26,836 bases of DNA from assembly GCA_051010015.1 (NCBI GenBank), contig JBPCVZ010000326.1:1-26836 (forward strand), written 5' to 3'. The stretch is from CAJQQK01 sp051010015 (GTDB lineage: Bacteria > Pseudomonadota > Alphaproteobacteria > Rhizobiales > Hyphomicrobiaceae). Each line of letters starts with the position of its first letter. Position 1 is the stretch's first letter. Both the position numbers and the translations under genes were made by a program. The notes beneath the pieces were generated by a model that had not been told where the DNA came from, made no database searches, and saw only the letters and a list, made by a program, of their open reading frames with translations. Below are positions 23,668 to 26,836 of the stretch, piece by piece.

Positions 23668-24659
23668 GCGACACCGCGCAACCGTACTTGATATCGGTTG
23701 ACTGGGGCACGACCAGTCTTCGATGCATGCTCGTGGACGAAAACGGCGCGATCCTCAAGCAGGCAAAGGCCGAGCGCGGCATCTTGAAGACGGGCGGTCT
23801 GCCATTCGATCAGATTTTGCACGAACAGATCGAGCGCTTCCTGCCGCGCTTTCCGGACGGCGCAATCGTGCCCGTCTTGATGTCCGGCATGATTGGTAGC
23901 CGGCAGGGCTGGCAGGAGGCCACCTACCTGAGGTGCCCGGCGTCACCGCAGGATCTCGCGCAAAGCCTACAGCCTGTCGCGACGACCAGACAGTCTCTCC
24001 CCCACTGCGACGTGCGCATCGTGCCTGGCATGGACATCGCGGAAGACGTGGCTGCAAGTGCGCTGCCCGACGTCATGCGCGGCGAGGAGACACAGGTGTT
24101 TGGTGCCATGCTCGGCGCCGGGGTTTCGGACGGTATCTTTGTGCTCCCCGGCACGCATTCCAAATGGGTTCACGTCGAGGCAGGCACGATAAGCCGGTTC
24201 CGCACCTACATGACCGGCGAGGTCTACGCTGCACTTCTAAGTTCGACAATTCTGGGACATTTCGCTGAGAGCGACAGTGACGACCAAGAGGGCTTCACGT
24301 TTGGCGTAAAGACGGCCGAGCGTGCCGGAATTCATGCGGCGCCTGGAGACCTGCTCAACATGGCCTTTACCGCGCGATCGCGCGTCCTTCACGGTGAATT
24401 GGCGGAAGCGGCGGTGCGCAGTTATCTTTCCGGATTGCTGATCGGCGCCGAAATCCTTAGCGCAACCCGGCACTATGCCGCTGTCCCTGGGACCCAAACC
24501 GAACATCCGTTCGTCGTCCATGTCATCGGAGATGACGCTCTGATGCAACGCTATTCACAAGCGGCATCGCAGCTTGGCGGCTCGGTCGAGCCGGCAATCA
24601 CCAATCCGGTGCCTGCAGCACATTTGGCGATCGCACGACTGGCAGGGATTGTGGCATAA
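23664..24659 (+). CDS. 2-dehydro-3-deoxygalactonokinase
   Basis: DgoK phosphorylates 2-dehydro-3-deoxy-D-galactonate with ATP to the 6-phosphate, in the De Ley-Doudoroff pathway. The 331-residue protein has the family features SVDWGTTSLRC (ATPase-fold phosphate loop), MSGMIGSRQGW, LPGTHSKWVHVE and FRTYMTGEVYA. The start is GTG at 23664, overlapping the previous stop by 4 bp; the frame leaves no better choice. It is followed 38 bp later by dgoA. No galactonate dehydratase, which would supply the substrate, is in the window. Confidence 0.93.
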   Translation: MSDTAQPYLISVDWGTTSLRCMLVDENGAILKQAKAERGILKTGGLPFDQILHEQIERFLPRFPDGAIVPVLMSGMIGSRQGWQEATYLRCPASPQDLAQSLQPVATTRQSLPHCDVRIVPGMDIAEDVAASALPDVMRGEETQVFGAMLGAGVSDGIFVLPGTHSKWVHVEAGTISRFRTYMTGEVYAALLSSTILGHFAESDSDDQEGFTFGVKTAERAGIHAAPGDLLNMAFTARSRVLHGELAEAAVRSYLSGLLIGAEILSATRHYAAVPGTQTEHPFVVHVIGDDALMQRYSQAASQLGGSVEPAITNPVPAAHLAIARLAGIVA

Positions 24660-24697
24660 ACCAATAACGTTTCCTGGTGACGCAGTGGGGTAACGAC

Positions 24698-25318
24698 ATG
24701 TCGACACTTGACGATGCATTGAGCGCTTGCCCGCTCATCGCGATCCTACGCGGCATCACACAGGGTGAGGCGCTGGCAATTGGTGACGCGCTATATGAAG
24801 CGGGAATCCGTGCCATCGAAGTGCCGCTCAATTCACCGGAGCCGCTCAAATCCATCGAGAAACTTGCGAGCCAGTTCGGCGGCAATGCGCTGATTGGCGC
24901 CGGAACTGTGATGACACCGGACGACGTCATCGAAGTCCGTGATGCCGGCGGCGAATTGATTGTCATGCCGCATTCGGACGCCGAGATCATCGATGAAGCC
25001 AAGGCAGAAGGACTGATCTGCCTGCCGGGCGTTGCCACACCGACCGAGGGGTTCTCGGCTCTGACCAACGGTGCCGATGGCCTAAAAATGTTTCCCGGCG
25101 AAGCCATGCCGCCCAAAATCGTGAAGGCATGGCGTGCGGTATTCCCAGAAGCGATCAAGCTGATGCCTGTCGGTGGCGTTTCCGTTGATAACATCCCGGA
25201 ATATCTCACAGCCGGCGCGAGCGGATTCGGTATCGGTACGTCGCTCTATGCGCCGGGCCGCGCGGCCAGCGACGTTAAGGCCCGGGCCGAAGCGCTTGTC
25301 GCCGCCTGCCGATCCTGA
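24698..25318 (+). CDS. 2-dehydro-3-deoxy-6-phosphogalactonate aldolase
   Basis: DgoA splits 2-dehydro-3-deoxy-6-phosphogalactonate into pyruvate and D-glyceraldehyde-3-phosphate. The 206-residue class I aldolase has Glu41 in EVPLNSPEP, the Schiff-base Lys130 in GLKMFPGE and a phosphate-binding loop in PVGGVS; EVPLNSP and LKMFPGE favour the galactonate over the gluconate (KDPG) type. ATG 24698 is preceded by GGGG at 8 bp; an in-frame GTG at 24677 would add seven residues and is less likely. Together with dgoK this supplies the last two steps of galactonate breakdown. Confidence 0.92.
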   Translation: MSTLDDALSACPLIAILRGITQGEALAIGDALYEAGIRAIEVPLNSPEPLKSIEKLASQFGGNALIGAGTVMTPDDVIEVRDAGGELIVMPHSDAEIIDEAKAEGLICLPGVATPTEGFSALTNGADGLKMFPGEAMPPKIVKAWRAVFPEAIKLMPVGGVSVDNIPEYLTAGASGFGIGTSLYAPGRAASDVKARAEALVAACRS

Positions 25319-25357
25319 TTTCAATACGGCTATCAATGACATCCGGAGTCCACGACC

Positions 25358-26791
25358 ATGAGCGAACCCTGTGATCTGTCAGCCGTTGAAGCGCGCCGCC
25401 TGATTGCCGCCAAGGCATTGTCACCGGTTGAGCTGATGAAGAGCTGCCTTGACCGCATTGCGAAGACCAATCCGGCCGTTAACGCCATGGTTGCCATGGA
25501 TGAAGAGGGCGCCCTCGACACCGCACGCAACGCCGAACAGACCGTGATGCACGGCGAACCCTTGGGCCTGCTGCACGGCCTGCCGCTAGGCGTCAAAGAC
25601 CTGCAGGCTACCGCCGGCCTTCGAACGACATACGGCTCCTTGATCTACCAAGACCTTGTTCCCGAGGAGGACGAGGACACGGTTGCGAACTTGCGCAACG
25701 AGGGCGCAATCGTTCTCGGCAAGACCAATACCCCCGAATTCGGCGCCGGTGCCAACACCAAAAACCGCGTCTACGGCGCGACGGGCAATCCGTTCAATCC
25801 GGAACTGAGCTGTGCCGGATCGTCGGGCGGATCGGCAGTTGCGCTGGCATTGGGCCAGGTACCCGTCGCAACGGGCTCAGACTACGGCGGCAGCCTCAGG
25901 ACACCGTCGGCATTTTGCGGGATCGTCGGCATTCGCCCGTCACCGGGTGTCGTGCCAGGCCCGGACCGCGCCGCACTGCTGAGCCCGTTTTCCGTGAACG
26001 GGCCGATGGGACGCACCGTGGAGGACGCACACCTTCTGCTCAAGGCACAGATCGACCTCGACAAGCGCGACCCGTTTTCAAGCGACGACGTCATGCGCAT
26101 CCCGGAGGTTTTGTCAGGGATCGATCTCGCCGGCCTCAATATCGCCTACTCTGAAGACCTCGGTTGCGCGCCCGTCGACAACGATATCCGCAAAGTATTC
26201 CGTGAGCGTCTCAAAACCTTCTCGCACGTCTTCGCGACCGCCACCGAAGCGACGGCAGATTTTGGCCGCGTGCACGATGTGTTCGAGATCCAACGCGGTA
26301 TCAATTTCGCCACGGCCAACATGGAACGTCTCGAAAACCACCGCGACAAGCTTGGACCGAACGTGATCGACAATACCGAGCGCGGCCTCAAATTCACGGC
26401 CAAGGACGTCGCCTGGGCGCAAGGTGAGCAAGCCGGTATTTATCGGCGCTATATGGAGTTCTTTGACGACTTCGACATCCTGATCTGCCCGACCGCCGCG
26501 GTTTCACCGTTCCCGCACGAACAACTCGCGGTCTCCGAGATCAACGGTGAACAGATGCCGACCTACATGCGTTGGCTTGCCCTGGCCTACGCGTTGACCG
26601 TGGCATTGCCGGCCGTCGTTGCGCTCCCCTGCGGCGTCGACCACAAAGGCATGCCATTTGGCATCCAGGTCGCCGGTCCGCACGGGTCTGACGCAATGGT
26701 AATCGAGATCGCGCACGCCCTCGAGCAGGTTCTCGCGGCCAACCCTGAGACCCAACGCGCCATTCCCGATATAGCAAAGCTCGTCGGCTGA
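25358..26791 (+). CDS. Amidase (amidase signature family)
   Basis: This 477-residue protein has the Ser-cisSer-Lys triad: Lys80 in GVKDLQA, cis-Ser155 in CAGSSGGSA and nucleophile Ser179 in GSDYGGSLRTP. It hydrolyses a carboxamide to acid and ammonia. It is not GatA as far as the context shows, since gatB and gatC are absent. GGAG stands 9 bp before the ATG. It is the last gene of the rightward run, 39 bp after dgoA, and is followed by a strong hairpin. In a catabolic cluster it may release a carboxylate from an amide substrate for the oxygenases, but the substrate is unknown. Confidence 0.92.
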   Translation: MSEPCDLSAVEARRLIAAKALSPVELMKSCLDRIAKTNPAVNAMVAMDEEGALDTARNAEQTVMHGEPLGLLHGLPLGVKDLQATAGLRTTYGSLIYQDLVPEEDEDTVANLRNEGAIVLGKTNTPEFGAGANTKNRVYGATGNPFNPELSCAGSSGGSAVALALGQVPVATGSDYGGSLRTPSAFCGIVGIRPSPGVVPGPDRAALLSPFSVNGPMGRTVEDAHLLLKAQIDLDKRDPFSSDDVMRIPEVLSGIDLAGLNIAYSEDLGCAPVDNDIRKVFRERLKTFSHVFATATEATADFGRVHDVFEIQRGINFATANMERLENHRDKLGPNVIDNTERGLKFTAKDVAWAQGEQAGIYRRYMEFFDDFDILICPTAAVSPFPHEQLAVSEINGEQMPTYMRWLALAYALTVALPAVVALPCGVDHKGMPFGIQVAGPHGSDAMVIEIAHALEQVLAANPETQRAIPDIAKLVG

Positions 26792-26799
26792 GCGATGCC

Positions 26800-26828
26800 G
26801 ACCAGGAAAGACCATAGATTTCCTGGTC
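26800..26828 (+). terminator. Probable transcription terminator after amidase
   Basis: An exact 10-bp inverted repeat, GACCAGGAAA (26800-26809) and TTTCCTGGTC (26819-26828), encloses a 9-nt loop and starts 8 bp after the amidase stop codon. It is followed by GTTGTTGA, which is only partly T-rich. Because both arms are nearly symmetric it could work in either direction, which would suit a convergent neighbour beyond the window edge. Confidence 0.6.
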
Positions 26829-26836
26829 GTTGTTGA

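Noticed and set aside
1..26836. CRISPR arrays, insertion sequences or transposase genes
   Set aside because: No regularly spaced repeats and no transposase or recombinase motifs were found on either strand.

Overview
The window reads as chromosomal DNA from an alphaproteobacterium, most likely of the Hyphomicrobiales (Rhizobiales). This rests on the leftward gene order murA / DUF2948 / hisD / UPF0262 / low-molecular-weight phosphatase / infA / maf / yacG / tRNA-Phe, which I recall as characteristic of that order, and on moderately high GC with alphaproteobacterial protein sequences. No database search was possible, so family names come from motifs and recall.

Left third (0.57-7.85 kb): a housekeeping block, all on the minus strand. 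It starts with a 55-residue charged protein, then cell-wall precursor synthesis (murA), DUF2948, histidine biosynthesis (hisD), UPF0262, a CX5R phosphatase, IF-1, Maf, YacG and tRNA-Phe(GAA). One gene breaks it: a plus-strand, exported MbnH-family di-heme enzyme between the phosphatase and infA, with no MbnP partner in view. Beyond the tRNA-Phe 3' end lies a gene-free stretch with an exact 10-bp tandem repeat that could be an old integration scar.

Middle (7.85-15.5 kb): a sparse accessory region with five real genes at most and several gene-free gaps of 0.55-1.25 kb. It holds an outer-membrane beta-barrel protein, a 506-residue protein joining DUF4214-like repeats to an SGNH/SASA-type esterase behind an AT-rich promoter island, a class II glutamine amidotransferase convergent with a protein of two cyclic-nucleotide-binding domains, and tRNA-Thr(GGT).

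Right third (15.5-26.8 kb): a catabolic island. Leftward are an NTF2-like/flavin monooxygenase fusion, an AA_synth (PF06684) protein translationally coupled to it, an extended SDR and a small secreted cysteine-rich protein. Rightward are a Rieske oxygenase, a broken acyl-CoA synthetase fused to the tail of a MaoC-like protein, then an FAD-linked D-2-hydroxyacid dehydrogenase, DgoK, DgoA and an amidase, closed by a 10-bp-stem hairpin. A PaaI-type thioesterase lies divergently inside it. DgoK and DgoA give the last two steps of the De Ley-Doudoroff pathway (2-keto-3-deoxygalactonate to pyruvate and glyceraldehyde-3-phosphate). The substrate of the oxygenase half cannot be read from sequence.

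Strongest leads: the DUF4214-SGNH protein with its promoter island, the lone MbnH inside a conserved housekeeping block, the acyl-CoA synthetase/MaoC deletion scar, and the amidotransferase/dual-CNB pair.
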